Part shown: positions 1 through 10,560 of the stretch, piece after piece
How positions within the stretch are numbered: position 1 is the first letter of the stretch
How the letters are laid out: each line of letters begins with the position of its first letter
DNA from: Oryza sativa Japonica Group
Taxonomy: Eukaryota; Streptophyta; Magnoliopsida; Poales; Poaceae
Length of the DNA: 64,000 nucleotides
Direction of reading: 5' to 3'
NCBI RefSeq assembly: GCF_034140825.1
Contig: NC_089035.1
Coordinates: 31,415,501 to 31,479,500 of the forward strand
The notes under the pieces: generated by a model
Told to the model about the DNA's origin: nothing
The model's database searches: none
The model's input: the letters and a program-made list of their open reading frames with translations, nothing else
Translations under genes and position numbers: made by a program

Positions 1-12
1 AAGGATATAAGC

Positions 13-756
13 TGTCAGGGTTATGGATACCACATATCTAATAGTAGGCGACTACATCTCGACAGAACCCACCATATACCATGTCTTATACGGAAACTGA
101 CTTCAGATATGGAGGGAGTTCCGGATAAGGAAAGATAACCTGAGTTCTACATGGAAACGACAAGAACTGCTCGGATTGTATCCATATTGGTTTCCTTAAT
201 TCTACTTGGACAAGGGGACACCTATGGGTATAAATACAAGGCCCCCTAGGAGGAGAGGGGAGAGAACATAGACACGGACAATCAACACACGAGCACCTAA
301 ATCAACACCCAACACAATCGACATAGAAGCCATAACATAGAAGCCTACATACGCCAAGACACGCCGCCGGATATCGACTTCAGGGATAAGCACGGCTAGT
401 ACCCTACGGTGTCTCCGGATCCTGTCAGGAGAGACGAAAGCGCTATCTCTGATCTCGCCGGGCACGGATTCGAGGTAGAAGGCTACCCTGTTGTCGACTA
501 CGAGTCAGATCGTCAGACCGCCATGTCGACAACAGTTAGATAGGCTATCCCAAATATTGTACTGGTGTGATTATCATGAATAAGAGCAATACCGGCTTCG
601 GCCAATAGGATGTAGGGTTATTACTTGACCGTTCAGGGGCCCGAACCTGTATAAAAATCCCTGTCTCCGTCTCTTTTACCTCAGTCTCGCGTATACCCTA
701 GCACCGATGATCCCTATACCATGTAAATACCAGAACCGCGACATCAGACGTCGACA
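13..756 (-). mobile_element. Solo LTR of an LTR retrotransposon
   Basis: A 744-bp block with TG...CA-type ends is flanked by a perfect 5-bp target duplication, TAAGC, at 8-12 and 757-761. No internal retroelement region adjoins it, so it reads as a solo LTR left by recombination between two LTRs. The same family occurs in the opposite orientation at 58437-59134, where long stretches align. Family assignment (probably Gypsy) is inference from general LTR appearance. It is a non-coding fossil; the intact duplication suggests moderate age. Confidence 0.8.
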
Positions 757-761
757 TAAGC

Positions 762-1036
762 CACTATAAGCTTATGTAAGAAGAGAAAAAACAAAAAAGA
801 AACGTGTTGACTCTCATGCAAAAGCTAGCTCTACACATACGTACTCCAAAACAAATATATTAAATGCACAAGTGATAATTTTTAGTAAGATTATTTAACT
901 ATGAAGGCTTCCCCTACGGTGCTTTTCCTTAAAAAAAAGAAAAACTAAAACCAATCTTATAATTAATTATTATATATGTTGGCTTTAATATGGACTAATA
1001 GTTAGGAGTGAGCTCTACTATCAAACTTACTCTTAA
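762..1036. other. AT-rich spacer, nothing recognised
   Basis: AT-rich DNA between the solo LTR and the first MITE. I see no coding pattern and no terminal repeats. Confidence 0.5.
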
Positions 1037-1289
1037 AAGCAAGTACAATAGCAAATCTATAAGTCCGCTATAAGTACATGTGGAGAAGAGAAAAGAGAAG
1101 AGAAGTGTGCTACAAATTTATAGCCATATGTAGTATGCATGGACTTCAAGACGCTGTGTGTCTAAAAGGTAAGACCATATATTAATAGTGTAGTATATAT
1201 ATATATTTATAGATAACTATTATACGAATTGACTATTAAATTAGTTATATATGATTTGTAACTAGTAGTTAACTATATTAAACTTGCTC
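1037..1289 (+). mobile_element. MITE with AGCAAGT termini, copy 1
   Basis: A 253-bp element with imperfect inverted ends (AAGCAAGTACAATAG at the left, a TTAAACTTGCTC-type right end) and TAA on both sides (1034-1036, 1290-1292). It shares the internal motif CAAGACGC followed by a run like TGTGTG with the copy at 7590-7824, and is related to 42875-43117. A 3-bp TWA duplication fits a PIF/Harbinger-type non-autonomous element. Confidence 0.65.
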
Positions 1290-1638
1290 TAACTATACTC
1301 ACACTTCTAAACCACTCCTCATCATTTAATAAGTGGCATCCTAGTGTTTTTCTTGGTTCTTAATCTTTGAGAGAAAACACTACTACTTTCATATTAAAAT
1401 ATAGCAATCTAATATTAAATAAGGCACATATATAAATTTATATTATTAAAATATATCATATCCGATTAGATTACTACTTCAGTGTAGTAAATCTCGGCCG
1501 AATCGATCGCTAAATTGGCTGTCTAGTACACTTAATTAGTTATTTACTATCATGCAATCATCCACTTATTGTCCAATTTAACCGATTATTACTTGTTGTA
1601 ATTAAGCCTAATTGGGCATTGATTCAAATGGTAAGTTC

Positions 1639-1790
1639 TCCCTCTGTTTCATATTGTAAAACTTTCTAGCATTGCCCATATTAATATAGAAGTTAATGAA
1701 TCTAGACACATATATACGTTTAGATTCATTAACATCTATATAAATGTGGGCAATACTAGAAAGTTTTACATTATAAAACGGGGAAAGTAG
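1639..1790. mobile_element. Stowaway-like MITE (long hairpin)
   Basis: Starts CTCCCTCTGTTTCATATTG and folds back on itself almost completely: the left arm (AAAACTTTCTAG, ATTGCCCATATT) is repeated inverted in the right arm. The CTCCCTC-type end is typical of rice Tc1/mariner-related Stowaway-like elements. It contains no protein-coding sequence. Confidence 0.6.
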
Positions 1791-1926
1791 CCTACAATAT
1801 GACAATCAACCCTTCCATAGCATATAAGTTACTAACAAAATTATAGTTCTACGAGTATAATCACAAGAGTATATTTTATTATTTTGATAATAGTGTGTTA
1901 AATATCTCGAGAATCACAACAAGTTA

Positions 1927-2182
1927 CTCTCTCTATTCCATAATATAAGACGTGGTTAAAGTTGACACGGTTTCCAAAACTAATCTTTAGCTTATTTTTT
2001 CCATATACTATAAGGTATATAGCAACAAAATTATAGCTATATGAAAGTAAATTTAAATCTCAATCTAATGATATAATTTTTAACAAAGAAAATTCATTTT
2101 ATATTATACTAAGTGTTGGTCAAATGTTTTAAATGTTAAATTTTGAAATACATGAGCGTTTTACGTTATGGAATGAAGAGAG
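1927..2182. mobile_element. Stowaway-like MITE
   Basis: Inverted ends CTCTCTCTATTCCATAAT and ATGGAATGAAGAGAG are bounded by TA on each side (1925-1926 and 2183-2184). This is the TA target duplication expected of Tc1/mariner-related elements. The interior is AT-rich and non-coding. Confidence 0.7.
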
Positions 2183-3637
2183 TATTATTAAGATATTAAT
2201 ACTAACGTGAATGTCAAATATCCGTATAATTCCGACTACCTTCCGTAATCCGATTAATTGTTAGACTGTACTCCATCCGTTCGAACTCCGTTTCTATCTT
2301 TTACTACAACATTGACTGACTAGTAGTATCGTGTGCCATGTCGAAAGCGAAAGATTTACTGTGCAAGTGACGAACAAAAGCACCACAAAAATCCAAGCTC
2401 ACCATTAAAACCACCCAAAATCCGAAAACATTTTTAGCATTTTTAACTTCTATATGAATTAATCCACCTACGTAGCCACGACCATCAGTCCAATAGTTCA
2501 CCCTCTCCCAAAGTGCAAACCCCGATGTTTACCCTCGTCATCGTACGCAGTAAATTACTCCTCTTCCGGCGCGCTACAGGATGGCATCGGCAGCTCCCGG
2601 GCGCAAACAAACCCCAACTTGCCTTTCCGTTCCGCCGCTCGGTCTGCTCCAGCCAGCGAACCGCGAATACAATAGCCGGCGCCCCGCGCGTACACGGCCC
2701 CGAGGCCGAGGCGCGGTGGCTCGGCGACCGCGCGCTGCACACTCAGCGCTCGCGCAGCAGCATTTCCACTCACTTTTCCGGTTTCCATCGCCCGCACCGC
2801 GGGGCGAGACGGGGCGGCGAGCCCAGTGGTGGTGACCTGGTGGGCGTGGAGCCACTAGCGACAACCCATGCAACGAGAAATACGAGTAGTTTTTTTTTTT
2901 TGTGTTCCTTTGAAGTTTTTCTCCCTCCTCTCCTCAACTCAACTCAACTCCCGATACTGTACGCTGCCTGCTGTACTGCTCGCTCTCCTCAGTCCAGCTA
3001 TCTCCCATAGACTTCGCACCAACCCCTCGCACGCACCACCAAAGAAAACAACGTTTTTTTTTTCTTCTCAGGAAAAGAGAGAGAGAGAGAGAGGAAAATT
3101 ATACTACTACTCCTGCTCTACTGTCCAGCCACGGACACCAAGGCAGGAGAGGGGAAGGGGGATGAGCAGCTCGGCGTGGTGAGGTGAGCCGAGAGGTGGG
3201 GCGGTGGCTGCTGCATTGCATTGGGCGGGAGAGATCGATCGATCGCTCGCCGGCGCTGGGGCTGGGATCTCGCGGCGCTCGAGGGCGCTGAGGAGGAGCT
3301 CTGTGGCTGCTGCGGCTTCTTGGTCAGGCGCCGGCGTTGTGCCCATTGGGCTGGGGTCAAGCTCGCCGTGATCTGGGGATTTGGATCTCCGAGGCGCGTT
3401 GCCCGTTCGCTGTCGGGAGCCGCCGGGGCGGGTGGTGGGTGGAAGGCTCCATTGCGGCAGTTCGGTGGGCGGCTGCTGATTGGGGGCAGCCGGGTGGGAG
3501 ATCTGGCCGTCGGCGGGGAGCTGCAGATCCCCTGCCTACTGCGCGTCCACGCTTCGCTGCCGTGGAGATTCTTGAGGAGGTTGGTGGTGGGGATGGGGAT
3601 GGTCGGAGCCTACGCGGATCCCTTCCTGCCTCCGAAG
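2183..3637 (+). promoter_or_regulatory. PERK upstream region and 5' leader
   Basis: AT-rich DNA up to about 2500 gives way to a GC-rich, island-like block (2550-2850). Pyrimidine-rich tracts and a GA-repeat (about 3075-3095) follow, before the PERK coding region. The frame used by PERK stays open upstream to an ATG at 3221, which could add 139 residues. That extension is basic and unlike known PERK N-termini, so I treat it as leader. No clear TATA box was picked. Confidence 0.45.
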
Positions 3638-6600
3638 ATGGCCTTGTCGGCGTACGCCGCGCCGATGGGGGAGTATGGCCAGCCGCAGCCGCAGCCGGCG
3701 CCGCGCCCGCCGGCCTGCCCGTACTCGTCTTCCTCCTCCTCGCCGCCGCCGGTCTCCGCGTCGTACCATTCTTGGCCTCCGGCGACGTCAGCTTCGCCGG
3801 TGAGTAGCCCACCTCCGGTCTCCTCTCCGCCAGAGTCGTTTCCGTCATCGCCGCCGCCGGCATTGTCGCCGCCGCCGCCGGACGCTCCTCCCCCATCGCT
3901 CCCGCCGTCTCCGCCGCCGTCCCCACCCCCGTCGCCGCCCCATGTGGAGGTGCAAGCGCCGCCGCCGCCGATGACAACTGACCAGCCGCACGTCCAGCCC
4001 CGCGTGTACCCATCACCCCCGCCGCCGTCTCTCCCCCCACCTCCGCCTCAGACCTTCTCGCCGCCATCGCCACCTCCATTTCACCCACCGTCGTCGTCGC
4101 CCGCTCCAGCTCCAGTGCCTGCTGCTGTAGTCTATCCGCCTCCTCCCCCACCAAGAATCGCCTCTCCACCGCCGCCGCGTAATCACATCAAGCCACATTA
4201 CGTGCCGCGGTCATCTGCGAGGTCGCATTCGAATTCGACCCGCGCATCAAGTGGCGCCGGCAAGAACATCGAGATATCGAGGGAGGCAGCCACCACAATT
4301 GTAGCACTTGCCGGGCTTGCCATGCTCAGCTTTGTCGGCGCTACAATTTGGTTCGTCAAGAAGAAGCGCCGGCGGATAGAGCCTCCTGCATCACTGCCGA
4401 CGCAGCAGCCAGCTCCGCCGCCACCGCCAAACTACTTTCCCTCTTCCGGTGGATCCTCGCTAACGTCAGGTACAAAACTTGAGCATCGAAGTGTTTTAGT
4501 GTACAACTATATGTGTGGATCCTAATTTTATCCATCGAACTTGATGCCAATTGTTTGTACTGTCAGATGCATTTTTCATATCACCTGGATATCATCCGGT
4601 CAGGTTGTTCAGTGCGGGGAGCCATGGGTATCCATATTCACCAGCTGATTCTGCCATTGGGTACTCTAGGATGCTATTCACCCCAGAAAATTTGGCAGAA
4701 TTCACAAATGGCTTTGCAGAGCAAAACCTTTTGGGAGAAGGTGGATTTGGGTGTGTTTACAAGGGCATCTTGCCAGACAATCGCCTTGTGGCTGTCAAGA
4801 AGCTCAAAATTGGGAATGGGCAAGGAGAACGTGAGTTCAAGGCCGAAGTTGATACTATCAGCAGAGTACATCATAGACATTTGGTTTCACTAGTAGGCTA
4901 CTGCATAGCAGATGGCCAGCGGATGCTTGTTTATGATTTTGTTCCAAACAATACGCTTTATTACCATCTCCATGGTAAGAATCTTTTATCAGTTCTAGTA
5001 GCCTTGATTTTTTTTAAATTTATTTCTAGCTTCACTGAGGCTGAGTTTTCTTAACTGATCACTAAACATGCCCATGAAATTGCAGTAAGTGAAGCGGCAG
5101 TTCTTGATTGGCGAACAAGGGTTAAGATTTCGGCCGGAGCAGCCCGTGGAATTGCTTATCTGCATGAAGACTGTAATACTACTTTCCTTTGTTAAACTAA
5201 TCCATTTCCCTCAAATAGGATTGTTTTCTTAGTATTGCCCTGCTTTGTTCATCAGGTCATCCTCGGATTATACATAGAGATATTAAATCATCCAATATTT
5301 TATTGGATGACAACTTCGAAGCTCAGGTATGCTATTACTTGGTGTATGACCTCCATCGCCAGACACTTTAATGTGATTCTATATTCTTTTTTTTTCTTCT
5401 AATTTCCCCTCTCCAACAATGCCAGGTTTCTGATTTTGGACTTGCAAGGCTAGCAGCTGACTCCAATACGCATGTCACGACACGTGTCATGGGTACATTT
5501 GGGTATGTGAACTTGCGAGTATAGCGAAAGTCTCGCAGTTCTCCGGAATTTTATGGCTAATATCTGATCTAAAAATATAATTTTGATTAACAAATGTAGT
5601 ATGCCCTCTGCAGGTATTTGGCTCCAGAGTATGCGTTGTCTGGCAAGTTGACTGCAAAATCTGATGTATATTCTTTTGGAGTCGTTCTTTTGGAGCTTAT
5701 TACAGGAAGAAAACCTGTTGATGCTTCCCAGCCACTGGGAGATGAGAGCCTTGTTGAGTGGGTGAGTTTAAAAAAATATTCTGAACATTCTATTTGACTC
5801 AGTTAGGTCCTAGTTATGCATATATTCAGATTTTTAGCATGTGTTTGTTTGATTGAGATTTTCTAAAAATGACAGGATTGAGTGTTCCACCTGCATTAAT
5901 TTTAATGAGATTAAAATGTAATATATAAACAAGACATTCCCTATAGGTCTATATAATCTGCTTAATGATTTGGTTGCTGATTTTCTGTTCCACAGTGCTG
6001 ATCACTATACCTGTTGAGGTGAAATACCCAGATTTGTAGGTTCTGGTATATGCAACTTCGTAAGCCCTGGTGGCATGTAATTAGTTTGCCTTTTCTCTTA
6101 AAAACCAATCAACCTTTCAATTCTTTTATTTACAATGTTGCCAATATACTTCTAGCAGCTGTAATCTGTTAGTCCTTTCGTTGGCCCCACTTTCGTAATA
6201 TGTTGTCTGAGGAAATGATATGGAGAGAGCCAAGTTAGCTAAAAGTTCCAGGGGTTGGAGCTTTTACAAAAGTAGGCAGCCTGATTATTCTTCCAGAGTG
6301 GCACACAAAAAGCAGAGACTTATTTAATGCAGTGTTACAACCATAAGCTGTGATGAGTCATGAAAGAAGCTAGAGAACTTCGGCAAGGACTTGAGCGATT
6401 TGAAGGACAGAGAGAAAGACACCAATTATCATGTACCTATTTAGATAGTTGCATAGCAATCATAAAGGAATTGATGCAGTGCACAAGTGACACCTAAGTA
6501 TAGGACATTCCTTCTGGTTATTATCTGGTCTGAAGGGTTTCATGATAGCTTTTTGCGTTGTATAATGTGAACATAAAATATGCTGGTCCATCTAATATGA

Positions 6601-7177
6601 ACAATAACACAAATAGTAATGTCATTACCGTACCCGTGTGAACCTATATGGACTTCTAATTTTCATCATGAGTTTGAAGCATTTGGACTGGGATTAATTT
6701 ACCAGTGTTGTGATCTTAAAGCAAACCTAATTCATGTTGAAAATTTTCAGGCTCGGCCCCTTCTCCTCAAGGCAATTGAACATCGAGAATTTGGTGACCT
6801 CCCTGATCCAAGGATGGAAAACAGGTTTGATGAAAATGAGATGTATCATATGATAGGAGCTGCAGCTGCATGCATTCGTCATTCTGCAGCAATGAGACCG
6901 CGGATGGGGCAGGTAATGAACACACCCAAATTCATTTATGAACTAATGACACCCAAAGACCAAAATGTGATGTTTCCTTTGCATCTCTCAGGTGGTTAGA
7001 GCACTAGATAGTTTAGCAGACTCTAACTTGAACAATGGCCTTCAACCTGGCCGCAGTGAAGTATTCTTAGAACCACAGTCCGAAGAAATTAGATTGTTCC
7101 AGCTGAGAGAATTCGGCAGCCGAGATTGTAGTGACGAGATGAGCCAAGCTAGCTGGAGAAGCCGAAGAGATTTGTAA
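3638..7177 (+). CDS. PERK: proline-rich extensin-like receptor kinase
   Basis: Likely a plasma-membrane Ser/Thr kinase that links the cell wall to signalling. Eight exons fit in phase: 3638-4469, 4567-4974, 5086-5172, 5256-5326, 5426-5502, 5614-5761, 6751-6912, 6992-7177, giving 656 residues. The N-terminus is Pro/Ser-rich (SPPPPS-type runs, residues about 20-180) with no obvious signal peptide, as usual in PERKs. One membrane segment (about 217-241, [19 protein letters not shown]) is followed by a KKKRRR stop-transfer. The kinase follows: [12 protein letters not shown] glycine loop, VAVKKLK lysine, [13 protein letters not shown] catalytic loop, DFGLA and [11 protein letters not shown], then a short C-terminal tail. 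All key kinase residues are present, so it should be active. I chose ATG 3638 for its good context (AAGATGG) and because the upstream frame is atypical; ATGs at 3593 or 3599 are nearly as good. The family is secure; the exact paralogue is not named. Confidence 0.93.
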
Positions 7178-7589
7178 ACATGTTCAGCACAAGATCATTA
7201 ACAATTTTTTGGCCATTCTTTACATGTAATTATCTCTTTTACATGATTTTTTTCCCCTCTGAGGCAATTCATGTTTCTCCATGGAATAAAATTTTGCATT
7301 CTTTGAGGAGATAAGTAAATCATTCCTTCCCTTTTCAGTGAAGAGTATACAGATGTTTGATTCTTGGCATTCGCCGATAAACAACTGTATTGTTTTCGCT
7401 TCTTTTTGAGCAGGCCAGATTGCTGTCCGTGCACTGCAAGTCTCTGCGGGGATAAGGCTGTAAAGCTTATCAGTGGTTGCTTACATTCTATCCTCATGCC
7501 TTGTTTTGAGCACAAGTACAATCATTAGCGCCACATTTCCGCAATGTTCGAATTGCTCTGCATCTTATTACAGTGTTCGCTTGCCGTAA
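7178..7589 (+). other. PERK 3' flank
   Basis: T-rich, intron-free DNA after the PERK stop; probably contains the 3' untranslated region (for example AATAAAAT-like sequence near 7285). No other gene is visible. Confidence 0.4.
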
Positions 7590-7824
7590 GAGCAGGCCTG
7601 CTATTAGTCAGCTATAAACATATTTTAATAAGATAAAAAATGAGAGAGAAGAGCAGCGGGCTACAGATCTGTAGCTAGCTGTAGCACAGACTCCAAGACG
7701 CAATGTGTGTATGATAGGTGAGACTATATATTAATATATAGTAAGCAACTATTGTATAAATTAGCTATTAGATCGGCTATAAATGAATTGGAGCTAGTAG
7801 TAGGCTATACTGTTAAACTTCCTC
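7590..7824 (+). mobile_element. MITE with GAGCAGG/CCTC termini, copy 2
   Basis: A 235-bp element in the same orientation and family as 1037-1289. It shares CTCCAAGACGC, a TGTGTGT run and a GAGACTATATATTAATA-like stretch. TAA flanks both ends (7587-7589, 7825-7827). Confidence 0.7.
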
Positions 7825-8685
7825 TAACGGTGGTTGCCGCGTCACTGGCGACGCAAACACCTGCTGCTTAATACGTAGATCATTGAGATTCGCGTGGATC
7901 TCGCCTCTGTGTCGACCGATCGGCCGTTGATATGATATATAGCGGCGACCACATGATGGGGGAGAAAACCCAGTGGGCGGATGGCAATGTCGCACCAAGA
8001 AATACGCGCACGAGCTGGTTGGCCTGGATTGATGGCGAGGCGAGCGCGGATGGACGTCGTCGCGTCGATCTGTCGGTTGCCGTCGCCGTCTCCCTTTAAT
8101 TTGCCTCCCCTTCTTTGCTTCGCCATGCCTGTTCCTGGCCGTGTTTGCTGGGCCAAATCGAGATCGAAAGTTGGAAACCAGGGCCGCAGTATATTGTTGG
8201 CCCAAGCCCAGCAAACCAGAGAAATACGGATCATACGGTTGCGTGTCCTGTACATGCGTCGGCAATATGTGAAATCCTTGGGGGATAATAGTATTATTAT
8301 TATCTCTCGGCAGACCTACGATCTTACGTAGCTTACCTTAAATAATTGTTCGTGCTTCTGGCGTAAAGTATTGAAGTGTGCAATAATAATCCGACTGCAG
8401 CTTGATCTGCTCGTATCTTTTAATAGCCGGCCGTCGCCGTGGCGACCATCGTCATCGCTAGTTCCCTAAAATTAACAGCTTGGCAGCATGATAAATTGAT
8501 AATAGTTTACTCGTTGATTAATCCAATTCGTAATACATGGAGGAGTAAAGCAGTTCGCTTCCGCAGCCCGCTGCGCTGCCAGGAACACCGTCGAGATCGC
8601 GAGACAGCTCCCGAACGCAAAGCACCCACCCGCGGGCGATCGGGACGTGTCGCGCAGCATGCAAGCCGCCGCACCCGAGCCCTTC
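7825..8685. other. Spacer between PERK and the CCCH gene
   Basis: Mixed-composition DNA upstream of the zinc-finger gene. Moderately GC-rich patches are open in several frames but show no splice-compatible domain or recognisable protein. Confidence 0.4.
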
Positions 8686-8793
8686 CACGTGCCCCAAGCT
8701 TCCGTCCCGGTACGTCCGTGTCCGCCCGGGACAACCGACCCAGGACCGGACCCAACTCGAATACGGACTCGTGTCACTTCTTGCTTATAAAAG
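8686..8793 (+). promoter_or_regulatory. Core promoter of the CCCH zinc-finger gene
   Basis: A perfect G-box CACGTG at 8686-8691 and a TATA box TATAAAAG at 8786-8793 lie 82-189 bp before the ATG at 8875. The spacing is right for a TATA-driven, possibly stress- or ABA-responsive promoter. The G-box role is inference from known bZIP/bHLH sites. Confidence 0.65.
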
Positions 8794-8874
8794 GCAACGC
8801 ATCGCCGCGCGCTCGCTCATCAAACAACATATAGCCGCGTCTCCTCATCTAATCCAACGCCACCGTGATCATCG

Positions 8875-9552
8875 ATGGCATACGAGACGTCGTCTGACCA
8901 CCAGCTTGCGGCGGCGGCGGAGTTTCTAGCCGCGCTGCAGGTGCACCTCGCCGGCGCCGAGGCGTCGTCGCCGACGTGGGGGGGCCGGTGCGCGTACGAC
9001 GAGGACTTCATGATGTACGAGTTCAAGGTCCGGCGGTGCCCTCGCTCGCGGGCGCACGAGTGGACGTCGTGCCCGTACGCCCACCCGGGCGAGGCCGCGC
9101 GGCGCCGCGACCCGAGCCACGTCACCTACACCGGCGAGCCGTGCCCGGACTTCCGCGTCGCCGCCCGCGCCGCATGCCCGCGCGGCTCCGGGTGCCCGTT
9201 CGCGCACGGGACCTTCGAGACGTGGCTGCACCCGTCGCGCTACCGCACGCGGCCGTGCCGCTCCGGCATGCTGTGCGCTCGCCCGGTATGCTTCTTCGCC
9301 CACAACGACAAGGAGCTGCGGATCGTGGGCGACGACGCTGCCGCCGCCACGCCCTCGCCGAGGTCCCCGTTCACGACGTCGGAGGACTCACCTCCGCCGT
9401 CTCCGATGGACATGAAGCAGATTGTCCTTGCAATGCAACAGATGGATGCGAGGAAGGCGACGCGATCGGTCGCTCCAAAAACGGACATGTTACAGCAGGA
9501 GCTGGAAGAGGACGCTCCGGAACTGGGATGGGTGTCTGACCTGTTGATGTGA
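8875..9552 (+). CDS. Plant tandem CCCH zinc-finger protein (RR-TZF type)
   Basis: A single-exon gene encoding 225 residues. It has the plant arginine-rich tandem zinc-finger layout: a degenerate finger with Cys-X5-His-X4-Cys-X3-His ([20 protein letters not shown], about residues 60-79), then two CCCH fingers. The first (CPDFRV...[12 protein letters not shown]) has ten residues between its first two cysteines, longer than the usual 7-8. The second is [16 protein letters not shown] with C-X5-C-X4-C-X3-H spacing. Family members bind RNA, often shuttle to stress granules or P-bodies, and act in hormone, stress and seed responses. An acidic C-terminal end follows ([10 protein letters not shown]). 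The gene is very GC-rich and intronless, as usual for this family. The ATG at 8875 lies just downstream of the TATA box. At 225 residues it is among the shorter members. Confidence 0.92.
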
Positions 9553-9898
9553 AACTTGCATTTTGAGATGTACAAATTATTTATATAATTTATTTTCAAC
9601 AGAAATGTATTCTGTATTCTATATTCTGTAACGTAATTTCAAGTATATATATAGGCTTGGTCCTCGTGTAAGAGAACTACATGATGTAGACTTTTTATTC
9701 GAAATCTGTGTATCTTTGTGCCTATATATTTTCGCTCAAGTAAGAGCTTCGTATGTATCTCCAATTGAATTTTCTGAAATAATAATGAGCTTTTCGTTGT
9801 ATGGTGTGGGTGGCAGGGGCAAATACCATTACCAGTAAAATTAAATGAGCACACGCATTTTGAGTACTACTATTTCAATCATTTTGAGTACTATAATA
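9553..9898 (+). other. 3' flank of the CCCH gene
   Basis: AT-rich sequence with several AATAAT/ATAAT-type elements, probably holding the 3' untranslated region and poly(A) site. No further gene is seen. Confidence 0.4.
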
Positions 9899-10211
9899 CT
9901 CCCTCGTAAAGAAGTCGTTTAGGATGTCTCCAAAATACAACTTTAACCTTTTGTTTCTATAAAAATATTTATTTAAAACCTTTTGTTTCTATAAAAATAT
10001 TTATTTAAAAGTGATATATGTATATTTTTATGAAAATATTAATATTTTTCAAGATAAATCTATTCATATAAGTTTAAGTTTTATATTTTCAAACTCATCA
10101 ACTTGAGAGTTATTCATGATTTACATTTCCAAGGTTTTACTTAAACATTGTTCTAAACGATTTTCTTTACGAGTATGGAGTAAACGACTTACTTTACGAG
10201 TACGGAGGGAG
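9899..10211. mobile_element. Stowaway-like MITE with internal duplication
   Basis: Begins CTCCCTCGTAAAGAAGTCGTTTA. Its right end (AAACGACTTACTTTACGAGTACGGAGGGAG) is the inverted match. TA flanks both sides (9897-9898, 10212-10213). Inside, a unit beginning ACCTTTTGTTTCTATAAAAA is tandemly duplicated between about 9947 and 10009. Confidence 0.75.
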
Positions 10212-10317
10212 TACTTCAGTAACAAAATTACATTCGATGAGAATAGTATCATTTAATGGTATTAGAATTTACTTTTCTATTTATGATTTTGTTGGCTTTT
10301 TTGCTACTGATATTATA

Positions 10318-10560
10318 CATCCTTTGTCCCATAATTTAAGGATATTATACTTCCTTTTATCCTATAATTTAAGAGATTTTGATGTCCATAATATAAGACG
10401 TCTCATAATATAAGAAATTTTGATAATATCATAGTGCTATGAATATGAATTTGGACAGGCTTCCTACTTAGGTTGATGTGGAGCCTGTCCAGATTCGTAT
10501 TCAGATTGATGTGGAGTCAGATTCATAGTACTGTAATATATTATTATGAGACGGATGGAG
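10318..10560. mobile_element. Stowaway-like MITE
   Basis: The left end CATCCTTTGTCCCATAATTTAAG matches a right end reading TTATGAGACGGATGGAG on inversion. TA is present on both sides (10316-10317, 10561-10562). Nested short duplications occur inside, including repeated GATGTGGAG. Confidence 0.65.

Noticed and set aside
202-465. An 87-residue minus-strand frame
   Set aside because: It lies fully within a solo LTR and has no known domain.
3357-4198. Long minus-strand reading frames across the PERK first exon
   Set aside because: They are antisense shadows of the GC-rich proline-coding exon; no domain and no splice support.
8926-9539. Alternative long frames on both strands over the CCCH gene
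   Set aside because: Only the 8875-9552 frame carries the zinc-finger cysteines and histidines; others are GC-driven shadows.
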